From Calendula officinalis (lineage: Eukaryota > Streptophyta > Magnoliopsida > Asterales > Asteraceae), in contig OY970828.1 of the NCBI GenBank assembly GCA_963853835.1, positions 65,278,861 through 65,342,860 of the forward strand: 64,000 nucleotides of DNA, given 5' to 3'. A model generated the notes under the pieces. It was not told the origin of the DNA and searched no databases. It worked only from the letters and a program-made list of their open reading frames with translations. Shown here piece by piece: positions 32,859-46,104 of the stretch. A program made the translations under genes and the position numbers. Numbering within the stretch: the first letter of the stretch is position 1; every line of letters starts with the position of its first letter.

Positions 32859-34991
32859 TCACGCACCCTAACACTCGCAATGATTTGAATCCATATCTAA
32901 TTTTCTTTATCCTTACAATATGAATATCGTTTAACAAGTGAGGTGTTCCATTAGGTGGATAGTACTTCGATCTAAGATTTTCTTGGGATTGTTTAAGTCT
33001 TAAACTAAACTTAAACCTTTATTCCAATCTTAATCTTTGTTTAAAATGTGTGACTTGTGAATTGAAGGGTTCTACAAGACACCTTATCAAAATATAACAA
33101 CTATTCTTTAAAACTTATAGTTTTAAGAACTTACACGATTTTACATGTATACCTAAAACGAGGTGTACAAAACGTTTTACTAGATTTTGTGAAAAACCTT
33201 ATTTAGAATAAAACTTACTTGTTTTATCTTACTTGAAAAACTTATAAACTTATGTTAAACTTTTGAATTCTTTTATGATTCATGAACTTGAAACATAAAC
33301 CTAGTTTAACACACCTAGTTCTTCATATGTATAATAACGAAATTAAACATTTGTTTTGACTTATTAGATTCGACCAAAATTAATGTCTTAATGACACACT
33401 TATAAACTTTGTGATTTTCTTGTGTAGCTCCCACTAGCTTCAACAACCATGATGAAACTTAAGCTAACACAATCACCGGTTTATACTTGGTGAAACTAAT
33501 AAATTTATTATATAAAGACTATATATAATAATTCTTAGTTTGTTTAAACCTTTCTTATATTTAACTTGAACTAGTTAAATATAGGTTCTTGTTATTTTTT
33601 ACTTGATCATTAATCTAGTACATTACATGACTTGTAAAATACTTATATTATACTTGTATAATTATCTAGTTATAATAACTTATAGCTTTATACATCTTAA
33701 TACATGATAATATTTATAACTTTGTATAATTCTAGTTAATCATATAATTTCAACTTGTACAATTTCTAGTTATAATGAAATCATAACTTTGTACTTTCTA
33801 GTTTTAATTATATTATAAGTTATACAATAACTAATTATAATATTATCTTTAAAGATCAAAATAACATTATCCTTTTTTAATTGTTCCATTTTTATCTTGT
33901 ATTTTAATGTATTCGTATATATGTATATTTTATAATAAACTTGTAACATTCTAATAAGAATATTACATCTAATTTATACATATGTATTTTAACTTAATCT
34001 AATTAAAATACGTATAAACTTATTATATCTTTTAAAATTCAATTTTACATAATAATTAAAAATTCCGAAAATTTTAATACATATATATAAATAATTAAAT
34101 ACACCTTGTTAATTTTAGAACTTAAAAATTAACATCCTCTTTATCAATTTCCTAAATTAATTAGATGAACCATAACCTTGTTTTTGACCAATCAAAACTA
34201 GGGTTTTGACTTTCTTGATCAAAGACATTATTTTAGTTAAAAGATTAATTTTAATCAATCCTATTTAAACAATAAACTTTGTTTAAATTCTAAGATAGAT
34301 TATAAATTTTAATAAATTTATTTAAACTTTTTAATTTAAACCTTATAGACAATAAAACTTTGTCTAAATTACTAGGTTTAAAGAACTAGCTTTAATAAAT
34401 CTATCAAAATAATAATTAAACCTATTAGACATAAACTTGTCTAATTAACTAGATTTTAGATTATTATCCTAATTAATACTTTTAAACTATTAAACTTAAA
34501 CTAGTTTAATGTTCTAGGGTTCTTTAGGGTTTCGAAATTCTTAAGCCTAGGAAACTTTTACACCAAATAAACTAGGCTAGTTTAATAAACTTGGTGTCCA
34601 ATTAACCTCTAGATTTTCAAAATCTCTAAGGGATTAGGAAAGAATCCTTTTGATCAATTAAATAAATCTTGTTTAACATACTTGATCCTAGGGATCTTCC
34701 TATGTCACGAAAAAATCAAGGAAGTAAGGAAAGAATTCTTTTGATCAATTAAACATATATTGTTTAACATACTTGATCCTAGGGTTCTTCCTAGTATTTT
34801 CGAAAATTGCTAGGGTTCTTAGAAACCTTCTTGACCAATTGAACTTAGACTAGTTTAATATTCTTGGTCCTAGGGTTCTTCCTTTTTTCCGAAAAATATG
34901 AAGAAGAAAAAGAAAACTTGAAACAAAAAAAAACTTAAAATAAAAGTAAACAAACAATCTTTGTTAATCTAGTCTAGATCTCTAAACCAAC

Positions 34992-35003
34992 GCTCTGATA
35001 CCA
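34992..35003 (-). other. Primer-binding site of element C
   Basis: gctctgatacca, the complement of the initiator tRNA-Met site, one base before the LTR at 35005. Confidence 0.9.
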
Positions 35004-35324
35004 ATGTAGGGTTTTAGCTACGCTCTATGCGACTGATCAACCACTTGGGTCGACCTCCTAGTGTTCTTGGTTCGAACCGTGACTGACCAAGAACATGAAC
35101 TCGTTCTTGACCGGTAAAAACCAACTAGCTGATTTAATCCCTAAATGCGGAACTGGGATTAAACCTAATCCTTAAACCCTAAAGGATTGGGATGTTGGAG
35201 TTCTATATTAGGTTAACAAGAAAGAAACCTTGTACGAAGAACTCGAACACACAGATTGCTTGTGTGGTTCGTTCGACCATCAACCAAAGAACCCTAGGGT
35301 TCTTTGGCCGAATTCGTCCAAGAG

Positions 35325-35396
35325 TAATAAATAAAAATATCCAAAGTCCAAGAGTTATAAATAAAAATATCCGAATTCGAACACACACATTGCTTG
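35325..35396. repeat. Templated filler DNA at the left edge of E
   Basis: A 30-base phrase containing taaataaaaatatcc is present twice (about 35324-35342 and 35350-35372), followed by gaacacacacattgcttg. The latter resembles gaacacacagattgcttg at about 35246 in the adjoining LTR. Short local duplications like this are typical of end-joining repair. Confidence 0.6.
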
Positions 35397-37735
35397 TGTA
35401 ACACCTCAATTTTTAAAACATCTTTTAAAGCATATTTTTATATAAAAATACTACAAAGTCCAATATCCAAAAATATGGTTTAACAAAAACCTTTTCAAAA
35501 GTTTATCAGACTTATAAAACACGGTGTTACAAAGATAATATCATAACCATAGGATATCGGGATCTACCTATAGGCTCCCGAGCTAAACATCTCTAGGCCA
35601 CTTTTATCGCGACCTTCTAAACCTTCAATCTCGAACCAGAGTACATAGCCAAAAACAAAGTAGTACGTGAGACAAAATAGTCTCGTGAGATACATGGGTT
35701 TTCGACCCATTCTCAAATATAATAAAAGTCATATTCGTCACTTTTCTATATTCGTTTATTACTTATTAACTTGTGATCTTATCATTATCATACATATATA
35801 CTAGTAAGCTAACCATAAGCTTACTCACATCAAAATCACATACTTGTAAGCTAACCTGAGCTTACACAATCTCAATCACATACGCTACGGACCTCTCCGA
35901 GGCAAACTCCCCCAATGTGGGTTAACTAGGTAAACTCCCCCGTTTCCGGGTTAACTGAAACTCCCCCGATTTCCGGGTTAACTAAAATTCCCCCGATTTC
36001 TGGGTTGACTGTTTCTCCCCCGTTTCCGGGTTGACTATTTCTCGACAGGCTACTCTTGCGCAGGGTGGTACCTCCCCAAGTAGGTGTCACTAACTCCCCC
36101 AACTTGTGTGGGTTGACTATGATCCAGATCCTTTTCTCAACACATATTGAAATCATCAAATACGGGCCTATGCCCCAATAATACATGCTCAAACATAAAT
36201 TAGAATGTATCTATTCTAATTATCACATTATTCTCGTTTCTTATTCGATTTCAATATTGACTTTACCAAGTCCTTTATTTAATAAAACATATTTATCATT
36301 TATCAAAATCATTTACTTTAACTTTTCTTTGACTAGAATATAAATCCATCTCTAGTCACTTTATACTTATTCTCCTAGCAAATAAATCACTACTTTTATT
36401 AGTATAATATACTAATCAATACTTGATTACTTGAAAATAATTGTCATTATCTTTATTAATACATATTATTAATAAACCAGATATCTTACTTTCTAATTCA
36501 TACTCTTAATCATACATCATATTAATAAAGAATTATTAATCACTTTCTCATTATCATAATCTCTTTCAAAATCATTAGTCATTAGACATAATTAGATAGT
36601 CTAATATTTGCATTTTCTTATCTTTTCATTCATATCTTTATTAAAAACATTTATAAATAAAGACATATAAAACATCAAAGTTTTCAAAATCATTTTCTGT
36701 GTACTCAGTAAAAGTCTCATGTACTCACCTTAGCCAAGCTAAATCCAAATCGTGTTTATCAACACGAATCCTTGCTTCTCACCATTGGAGCACCTTCAAT
36801 ACTTATGTCTTCTTGACCTATCATCAACATAACCACATACTCTAGTTATTATCCATAACTAGTCACTAATCAAACCAAAATAACCTTCTTAACCACCAAG
36901 TTCATCCAACTTGGTGGAATCTCAAACCCTAGTTCAAGATTTCCATCAACAAATCTAAATCCAACTTGTACACAATGTTTACAAGGTTACAATGAGTGTT
37001 CTACACTCATCTTAGTCATCTTCCCCAAAGATAACTTGGTAGGTTACCCAAACCACCATTTTTCCCCACATAAAGTACATAACTAGCTAGATAATCATCA
37101 AATCCATGTTATGAACACATTTTCCTGACAATATGTTGTAGATCTAAGTTATATAGACCCAATTTCATCACCCATTTCAAACCCTCCGACTAGGGTTTGC
37201 ATACTTCACCATTTTCACCCAAATACAACCTCCATAACTAAAAGGAGTAGGGATTTACCTTATATTTCAACAATGGAGTGAGAATCTTCAAGATTGAGTG
37301 TGAAAATCAGTTCCAATGGCCTCCTTACACTTAAAATCGTCTACTCACACTTGGAAGGAAGTTCTAGGGTTTGGAAATGAGAGAAATGGCCAAAATCTCG
37401 ATTTATGTTGTCCAGGTCGCCTTCGTGGCACGCAATCAATTCCTCGTGGCACGTGGTTTGGCGGGGCTATATTCGTGGCACGAAACCGAAACTTCATGTT
37501 GATCGGGTCACGAAAACAAGTTTCTGTCTCACTTCGTGCCTCGAACCCAAATCTTCGTCACACGAAAATGTGCAGGTTTGCACTTTATGTTGTTTCCTTC
37601 GACACGGTTTCGTCCATAACTCTCTCATACGGTGTCCAAATGACACGAAACTAATTCCTACGTTCTTTAAATGATTTATCCTTATTTATCATATTTTTAT
37701 ATAATTTACTTGTTTACAAAATTCGGGTCGTTACA
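35397..37735 (-). repeat. 3' LTR of element E
   Basis: It contains five ~26-bp repeats of actcccccgatttccgggtt type (about 35905-36035) and degraded TTCGTG/CACGAA dyads (about 37404-37570). It is about 95% like the other LTR by eye. Confidence 0.88.
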
Positions 37736-39980
37736 ACTATCCACCCCTTAAAAAGGATTCCGTCCTCGGAATCAACTCAAGGATTTCCAATCCCCATTCC
37801 GCTTCCATTCTCTCGTATTTATTACCATCAAACTTTTCTAATCATGATCCAATAGCAATTATACATTTAAAGGCACTTAACACCGTTAGGCCCAAACGGG
37901 TCGAAAATCCATCTTAAGCCCTTAATACCCCGAACGGGTCAAAATTCCATAACTCGACTATAACACTTTCAATCATTTAACCAATCCATTTATCCACATT
38001 GGGATAATATGACCCAATCATTACTAATAGCCAATTAACCAAAACGATAGTCAACGCCTAGCTTTGACCAAGTTGTCAACATTGTCCAATCTTTGACTTA
38101 AGCACAAAGTCAACCATATTTTGACAATTTCCTTACTTACTAAAGGTCTCATTAATCATCATTTCGATTACAATCGACCTTACATTCGTGGTCCAACAAC
38201 AATCATACTCGAATCCCAAATTCAATTCGAAACACCCAACGCTCAAAGTCGCACCCTCCGACTATAATTATTTCCATTAATCAATTAACCATTATCATAC
38301 ACACATATAGGTGATATATTATAATCTTATCATTGCCTATCCATTCTAAGCGAAAGTCAAAACCCGATTTTGACCAAAGTCAACAATCTGTTAGTTGACC
38401 AACCTTGACTTATGAATAAAGTTAAACTCACTTTGCAAAATTCACATACTCTTTACTAGTGAGACTTCACTTCTCAAGCTTTTCGTTCCCGATTCCAATA
38501 TCTACATTTCCTTTCTCAATTGTTCCCTTTTTTTCCTCGATTTTGATTTCCACAATCGAATAACAATTTTCATTTAAAGCAATACCAAATCTCTATTACT
38601 TTTTAACTTTCATTCAATTACTTATACCATCAATAATTTCCTTCAAACATCCTTATACCATACTTGTAATTCCCGATTACCGGCTTTAAAGCCTCAATCA
38701 TATCCAATTGTGGCCTAACCACCCATTATACATCTTTCACCACTCATTGACTACTAACAAACTTTGCTTCCTATAAGCATTCCTTTTTCATAAACTATGA
38801 ACTTGTAGGCATCTCCTACACATACTTATACTTAAACACGACCCGTGTTTTCAACCCAAGTTCTCATTTACTCTCTGATTATAGCTACAAATAACCATAC
38901 GGTTCTACATACGTCAGATATAAACATCATAATACTGACACATCTTATCATACTTTAACTATCATATCGAGATGATCAGAAAGCCTCCAATCCATCAAGA
39001 TCCAAACTGTCAAAATGATCGGAAAGCCTCCAACCCAAAGTGACTCATCAAATCTCGTTAACCGGAAAGCCTCCGATCCAACAAGATCCATACAATACCA
39101 TTCTATCTTGCATACAATTCATGTATGCATCATTCACTAAGCATCATGCTATCATTTTCTTTCATATTAACATATTATCTAACTAAAATACTACTTAACA
39201 TGTTCCTCAAAACATTATCTTTCTATTATCATATGCCTTTCATAGACCATTACTCCCACTTATACCTTTATACCACACGGTATACACATAATCATTTCTA
39301 GTGCTTTCCACCAATCTACTCATTTATCAATCGCCTTTAGTCGACTCATTTTCTCATCATTAAAAATTTCCAATCTTTCTTTCACCACTTAGGTGACCAC
39401 CATTACATTCAATTGTCCACATTTTTACCGAATCACCTGGTCAACTCGAGTCAACCAATTGACTCCGATCCAAAATCTAAACATAAGCTATCACACTTTT
39501 TGTATGTCCCTTTTTTTTCAAATAATTAATTGTTACCCTTGACTTAACATATCATTTCTATGACATTTTACCATTATTTATCCTTTTACCCTTAGCATGG
39601 AATCCATGATACAAACTTTTGTTATGACTAATTGTCTACTTCTACTCAACCATTTTCGATTACTAAAATTCGGCGTTCCCGACGCTTACTCTTTTCCGCA
39701 TATTTTCTATTTACGAGTTTCAAGACCTCACTTTATCTATAACCATTCTTTTCTTTACCATTATCATATGATGATAACACATCACCATCATCATTCCCGC
39801 GGAATGCTACAATTTTACTTTTGAACTTTTTCCTTATAGGGTTTCCCATCCATATATACCATTCTCACTAAGTCTTAGTACTTCCGCGTACTACCATCCT
39901 TTCATTGAAATCATTTACTATTCCCGGGATTAAATATCTTTCAATATCCTAATTATCCGCGACATACCAATCACCAACTC
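37736..39980 (-). other. Non-coding interior of element E
   Basis: AT-rich with no supportable ORF. It has a run of three ggaaagcctcc repeats (38970-39080) and scattered gaccaaagtcaac phrases. Any pol has been lost or is beyond recognition. Confidence 0.5.
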
Positions 39981-39991
39981 ACCCAGGCATA

Positions 39992-40801
39992 TCATACCTT
40001 TACACATAACAAATCGGGGAAACCGTCCCCTGAGTACAGTTCCACACCAAATGATTTACCCATACTTATACATACCATTTCACTTAAGCACCAAATTGAG
40101 CGACAATTAATTAAATAAAGCACGAACCTCATACCATCAATTTTATAATTGAGAGAAAACTTACCACACTTTTGCACCTTTCACATCAACGTGATTTGAC
40201 GAACTTTGAACGAGTTTTTCTTCCTTTGTTGACTCCAAGCTACCATCAAACTTTCTCTTTTCCCCACTTGATGACGATTCAATGACCCTTCGGTGAACTA
40301 CCTTCTCCGCATCTCTAGCATTAAATTCTCTTAGAAATTTTTCCAAGTACTCTTTCGGGACAAAACTTAACTATCAATCTATTCGCGAACTCCTTCCACG
40401 ACATCTAGTACCATAACACTTTTCCAAACTTTCGCACATCACTTTCTTCCACAACGACGTCTCGCCTTCAACAACTGGGATGCAAGAGTCATCATAACAT
40501 TCTTCATTCTCTTACTATCTTTCATCACTTGCTCAATTTCACGAATCCACTGAATCGTCACCTTCGACTCGAAACTTCCCAAATACGCATCGGCTTACAC
40601 GCCATGAATGTCTCAAACGGACATCCTTCCATTTCTTCCGATTCAGAATCACTACCCTCTTCTGTCGAGCACTTCTCAGCACCAACCTTGCTACTCGAAG
40701 ACCTATTCTTCTTACGGATGTTAGAATCATCCCGCCTATCCTTATTCGTCCAGTCATCCACGATCCGCCTCACATCTTTATTCAGTACATCTTTCATCTG
40801 A
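39992..40801 (-). pseudogene. Gag remnant of element E
   Basis: Three short minus-strand frames (40558-40797, 40161-40346, 39992-40177). The first has VRRIVDDWTNKD near the start and GCPFETFMACKP near the end. These recall the N-terminal part of Ty3-gypsy gag in plants, before the capsid domain. The second is basic and Ser/Lys-rich like a gag linker. Capsid core and zinc knuckle are not recognisable. Confidence 0.6.
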
Positions 40802-41178
40802 TTAAACAGATTCCGGATAATTTTCCAAATTACCGGGGTCGGGTTTCATCTAAACCAGGAACCCTCTCCCTCATCACCGCGACATGACGAAACTCACTTA
40901 TAATTTCTCTTCTTGACTTAGAGGAGCTCATCCTCTTCTCGTGTTCACCTTTTTGTTATACCATTATATTCAACAACCAATATTCGAATAATCGACTCAA
41001 CAGTCGAATACGACGCATAAGGATCAAAACATGACATTTCCCTTAGGGATCAACCCTATCATACTCGCACTTTACGGTCTCAAAAGACTAATCATGGACA
41101 TCCTATCAAAACATATGGTCCTACTTAGCATAGCTTAAGACTAGGGAGGTCAAACCTACCTAATTCACTTAAAATATA

Positions 41179-41190
41179 GCTCTGATACCA
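41179..41190 (-). other. Primer-binding site of element E
   Basis: gctctgatacca, the initiator tRNA-Met complement, three bases from the LTR at 41194. Confidence 0.88.
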
Positions 41191-41193
41191 AGT

Positions 41194-43537
41194 TGTAACA
41201 CCTCAATTTTCAAAACATCTTTTAAAGCATATTTTTAAATAAAAATACTACAAAGTCCAATATCCAAAAATACGGTTTAACAAAAACCTTTTCAAAAGTT
41301 TATCAGAGTTACAAAACACGGTGTTACAAAGATAATACCATAACCATAGGATATCGGGATCTACCTATAGGCTCCCGAGCTAAACATCTCTAGGCCACTT
41401 TTATCGCGACCTTCTAAACCTTCAATCTCGAACCTGAGTACATAGCCAAAAACAAAGTAGTACGTGAGACAAAATAGTCTCGTGAGGTACATGGGTTTTC
41501 GACCCATTCTCAAATATAATAAAAGTCATATTCGTCACTTTTCTTTATTCGTTTATTACTTATTAACTTGTGATCTTATCATTATCATACATATATACAA
41601 GTAAGCTAACCATAAGCTTACTCACATCAAAATCACATACTTGTAAGCTAACCTGAGCTTACACAATCTCAATCACATACGCTACGGACCTCTCCGAAGC
41701 AAACTCCCCCGATGTGGGTTAACTAGGTAAACTCCCCCGTTTCCGGGTTAACTGAAACTCCCCCGATTTCCGGGTTAACTAAAACTCCCCCGATTTCCGG
41801 GTTGACTGTTTCTCCCCCGTTTCCGGGTTGACTATTTCTCGACAGGCTACTCTTGCGCAGGGTGGTACCTCCCCAAGTAGGTGTCACTAACTCCCCCAAC
41901 TTGTGTGGGTTGACTATGATCCGGATCCTTTTCTCAATACATATTGAAATCATCAAATACGGGCCTATGCCCCAATAATACATGCTCAAACATAAATTAG
42001 AATGTATCTATTCTAATTATCATATTATTCTCGTTTCTTATTCGATTTCAATATTGACTTTACCAAGTCCTTTATTTAATAAAACATATTTATCATTTAT
42101 CAAAATCATATTACTTTAACTTTTCTTTGACTAGAATATAAATCCATCTTTAGTCACTTTATACTTATTCTCCTAGCAAATAAATCACTACTTTTATTAG
42201 TATAATATACTAATCAATACTTGATTACTTGAAAATCGTTGTCATTAGCTTTATTAATACATATTATTAATAAACCAGATATCTTACTTTCTAATTCATA
42301 CTATTAATCATACATCATATTAATAAAGAATTATTAATCACTTTCTCATTATCATATCTCTTTCAAAATCATTAGTCATTTAGACATAATTAGATAGTCT
42401 AATATTTGCAATTTTTCTTATCTTTTCATTCATATCTTTATTAAAAACGTTTATTAATAAAGACTCATAAAACATCATAGTTTTCAAAATCATTTGCTAT
42501 GTACTCAGTAAAAGTCTCATGTACTCACCTTAGCCAAGCTAAATCCAAATCGTGTTTATCAACACGAATCCTTGCCTCTCACCATTGGAGCACCTTCAAT
42601 ACTTATGTCTTCTTGGCCTATCATCAACATAACCACATACTCTAGTTATTATCCATAACTAGTCACTAATCAAACCAAAATAACCTTCTTAACCACCAAG
42701 TTCATCCAACTTGGTGGAATCTCAAACCCTAGTTCAAGATTTCCATCAACAAATCTAAAATCCAACTTGTACACAATGTTTACAAGGTTACAATGAGTGT
42801 TCTACACTCATCTTAGTCATCTTCCCCAAAGATAACTTGGTAGGTTACCCAAACCACCATTTTCCCCCACATAAAGTACATAACTAGCTAGATAATCATC
42901 ATATCCATGTTATGAACACATTTGCCTTGACAATATGTTGTAGATCTAAGTTATATAGACCCAATTTCATCACCCATTTCAAACCCTCCAACTAGGGTTT
43001 GCATACTTCACCATTTTCACCCAAAAACAACCTCCATAACTAAAAGGAGTAGAGATTTACCTTATATTTCAACAATGGAGTGAGAATCTTCAAGATTGAG
43101 TGTGAAAATCAGTTCCAATGGCCTCCTTACACTCAAAATCGTCTACTCACACTTGGAAGGAAGTTCTAGGGTTTGGAAATGAGAGAAATGGCCAAAATCC
43201 CGATTTATGTTGTCCAGGTCGCCTTCGTGGCACGAAATCAATTTCTCGTGGCACGAGGTTTGGCGGGGCTATCTTCGTGGCACGAAACCGAAACTTCGTG
43301 TTCAGCAGGTCACGAAAACAAGTTTCTGTCTCACTTCGTGCCACGAACCCAAATTTTCGTGACACGAAAATGTGCAGGTTTGCACTTTATGTTGTTTCCT
43401 TCGACACGGTTTCGTCCATAACTTTCTCATACGGTGTCCAAATGACACGAAACTAATTCCTACGTTCTTTAAATGACTTATCCTTACTTATCATATTTTT
43501 ATATAATTTATTTATTTAAAAATTTCGGGTCGTTACA
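41194..43537 (-). repeat. 5' LTR of element E
   Basis: 2344 bp. The actcccccg repeats recur at about 41702-41840. At 43224-43368 there are five intact odd palindromes TTCGTG-N-CACGAA (one with CTCGTG/CACGAG) and a sixth pair with a ten-base loop. By position in the minus-strand LTR they lie in its first 320 bases. Confidence 0.88.
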
Positions 43538-45186
43538 ATATACACGAATTATATACTTGTATTTATACTTTCAATAAATAATTATATAATAACCTTTATA
43601 TAATTTATACAACAATATTATCCAATTACTATATGATTTAATAGCTTTAAATCATATCATGGATAATCTATAATTAACACATTGTATATTTACTTAACTA
43701 GTAAATGTACAAATACTTGTATTAATTAGTTAGTTAAACTAATCTAGTAATAAGTTAAACTTAACTTAATACTTAACTGATTCATAATGACTATTATGAA
43801 TCATTCCTCTTCGTAGTATCATTGCTTATCTTGCTCGTATTACATCCACTCACCGGTGTGACCCTTAAGTGTTTCGTAGGCATGGATGTATCATCATAGG
43901 TTGACTAACTGTGCACATAATTCCTTCATAACAAATACAACTCACCAAATAGTCATTTATAACCATATAAACCTGTCAACCACTAGTTCATCCAAACGGG
44001 CCAAAAAAACCCGAACATGACTAAATTACTTCCACATTTCCATCAACTAGCACATAACTTCTAACTAGCAATTCACCATAATCTAGCAATTCTATCGAGT
44101 TCATAACCATCACAATAGCATGTATCATACTTGCATAATCTCTAGTTAACCATTTTGACCCAAACACTAACTAGATCAATTCACGCAATCATCAGTACTA
44201 GGTTTTCACCATCCATAACTTACCAATCATGATTTCTCAACTTAATAAACAATTCTATTCATTCAAGCATCAAGAAATCCAAGATTTATCAAAACTCACC
44301 TTCAACTTCCACCATTAATGGAGGTTGAAGGTGATTTTCACCAAATCTTACTTTCTTCCAACAATCAACCATACATATGATGTAAAAGCTTTCATAAACA
44401 CATAAAACAACATCCATACCAAGATTCAACCATAAAACATTAGGAATCATAAACCCTAGTTCATACCAAAGCTCAAGAACAACATGACCATGTAAAGGAG
44501 AAGATGCAACTTACTTCTAAGCTTCTCCTACACAAACTTTAGTGTAGAATTCGGACCCTAGCACAAGAGATCACCAAGAACAAGCAAGGAAAGCTCAAGA
44601 GCAAATATGGAGTTTAAAGAGAAGCAATGTAATAGTGTGTGTGTGTGTGTGCATGGATAATGTGTTCAAAGAATAAAGGTAAAAACAAAAGAGATCTCTC
44701 TCTCTCTCTCTAGATCCGGCCAACACAAGGGATTGGGGCCCCTTGTGGCCTTTTTCTACTTTTAACAGTATACGTCTGAAAGTCCCTTTCGTAATTAATT
44801 TATTTAAAATAGCAAACGGACTCCAATTTTAAAAACGAAAGCATTTCCGGAAACGAAATTCGACAAGGAATCTAAAAATATAAAAATCACATTTTTATTC
44901 CAAATATATCACAAGTCGGGTATTTTAACCCCTTGGTTAAAATACTGCAAAAGATAGCAGGCTAATTAAATTAACTAAGCATTTAATCAGATAATCATTT
45001 AATAAGATACCTTAAGGTCAATAAACTACTAGGCCGGGTTTTGGGACGTTACAGAATAGTTGGTACCGGTCTAAAGTGTCAGTTAGTGTCATTGTTGAAA
45101 GTGCTCTCATGTTTTCTCTCTATTCCTACATTTTGTAACTCCTTGGAATCATAGATATTTTGGAAGAGGCGTAAGTGTATTACTAA

Positions 45187-45909
45187 GGTGCTGTTTATTT
45201 TTTATGAAAGGTCTTCCTGGGATGTTTTGTCTTCGCGGCGCATACTACACGCAGAAAAAGCTTCCCGTGGATGTTTGTTTTTCAGAAGCTCGAAGACCTT
45301 GTTATGTCTGCCCTAGGTCTTCCCCAAGAAGCTTTGGACATTAACTTCTTGGATCTTCTAGCCTTGGAAAAATGACGACATTTATCTTCAACTTCTCCCC
45401 CTTTCCCTCAAATCTCCTGGAATTCTCACCCTCTCCCTCAGTCGCCAGCAAACAATCAGCATCCTCCTCCGCCGTCACCTGAACACAACAGTCGCCGAAG
45501 AGCAACAGCCACCGTCCTCCGTCGGTCGAACTCCAAGGGGAAGCTCTTCACAGCCAGTCGCCGCCCTCCTCCATCTTTACCGACCTTCGATTGTTCGTCT
45601 TCTCCACCTTCTCCAATGTCGGTGTTCATCTGGCCCGCCGCCGGGTCGTTGATGTTTGCTAGGTATGTTCCTAAAATCATAAATATCTTATGCTGGAAAA
45701 TCAGATTGTGTAGAAATTAGGGTTTGTTCTTATTTCATGTTTGTAAAATTAGAGTTTTTGTAGAAATTAGGCTTCTGCAGATTATAAAAAACACAAACGA
45801 CAGTTTTATTGGAGACTGTAGACCTTTGGTCCATCTCAGAAGCTGCAACTTAACAGTTGACATATATGATCTGCAGACCGCAGATCTTTTTAATCTAAAA
45901 AAACACCAC
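45187..45909. mobile_element. Tourist/Harbinger-type MITE
   Basis: Flanked by TAA (45184-45186 and 45910-45912). The ends are GGTGCTGTTTATTTTT and the complement of GGTGGTGTTTTTTT. The 723-bp interior is unlike its ends: 45450-45650 is GC-rich and codes for no known protein. It lies about 470 bp upstream of the TMEM87-like start codon. Confidence 0.65.
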
Positions 45910-46096
45910 CTAAATACCTCCCCACATTAGTTTGAACGGCCATATTATTTTTCGTATTTAATTAACCCCATCGTAAGTATTATAATTATTAAAATATCAA
46001 AATATAATTATTGATTAATGTAAAATTTATAATAAATATTACTTTTCCATATTAAAATCGAAGACGTATTTTTCCCTTATTTTCTCTGGCTTTTTT

Positions 46097-46104
46097 TATA
46101 AATA
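46097..46104 (+). promoter_or_regulatory. Candidate TATA box of the TMEM87-like gene
   Basis: TATAAATA lies 275 bases before the start codon. A pyrimidine-rich leader (ttctctctcacacg, ctttctctctctaaa) follows. It is plausible, but other AT-rich words are near. Confidence 0.4.

Larger units (their letters stand above)
35397..43537 (-). mobile_element. Element E: decayed gypsy-type LTR retrotransposon without target duplication
   Basis: The LTRs are 35397-37735 and 41194-43537 (2339 and 2344 bp, tgtaacacc to ggtcgttaca). The polypurine tract complement is at 37736-37750 (actatccacccctta). The primer-site complement is at 41179-41190. The interior is only about 3.46 kb and retains gag fragments; protease and pol are gone. 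The left flank is gcttg and the right flank is atata, so the usual 5-bp duplication is absent. Confidence 0.9.
19941..43928 (-). mobile_element. Element C: gag-only copia-type LTR retrotransposon, interrupted by D and E
   Basis: The ends are tgtaggattt and cataattccttca, with taaca on both sides (19936-19940 and 43929-43933). The primer-site complement (34992-35003) next to the internal edge of the 35005 LTR sets the minus-strand orientation. The interior has a decayed gag (31706-32459) and AT-rich DNA without pol. D is inserted at 21499 in the opposite orientation. E lies in the 5' LTR. Net of inserts, C is about 7.7 kb. Confidence 0.92.
35005..43928 (-). repeat. 5' LTR of element C, split by E
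   Basis: Pieces are 35005-35324 and 43538-43928. Compared with 19941-21083, about 430 bp (equivalent to roughly 20257-20692) is missing. Its place is taken by a 72-base filler and element E. Confidence 0.85.
1490..45053 (-). mobile_element. Element A: Ty3-gypsy chromovirus-type LTR retrotransposon, nested and decayed
   Basis: The ends are tgtaacaccgc and gggacgttaca, flanked by gaatt (1485-1489) and gaata (45054-45058), a target duplication with one mismatch. Read on the minus strand the order is 5' LTR, tRNA-Met primer site, gag, protease, RT, RNase H, integrase, chromodomain-like tail, polypurine tract and 3' LTR. This is the order of Ty3-gypsy, and the C-terminal chromodomain-like stretch suggests the Tekay/Del chromoviruses. 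Without its insertions A would be about 9 kb. It carries stop codons and frameshifts throughout and cannot encode active proteins. The insertions inside it are a hAT MITE, B, a solo LTR, and C (with D and E). Confidence 0.93.
16293..45053 (-). repeat. 5' LTR of element A, split into three pieces
   Basis: The LTR is in pieces 16293-17063, 19644-19940 and 43929-45053. They are separated by the solo LTR (17064-19643) and by element C with its own inserts (19941-43928). Joined on paper, and with each 5-bp duplication counted once, the length is about 2183 bp. The dyad zone near 16940-17060 has an extra 19-bp unit compared with the 3' LTR. Near the far end are TG and CT microsatellites (about 44635-44651 and 44696-44711). 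Confidence 0.9.
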
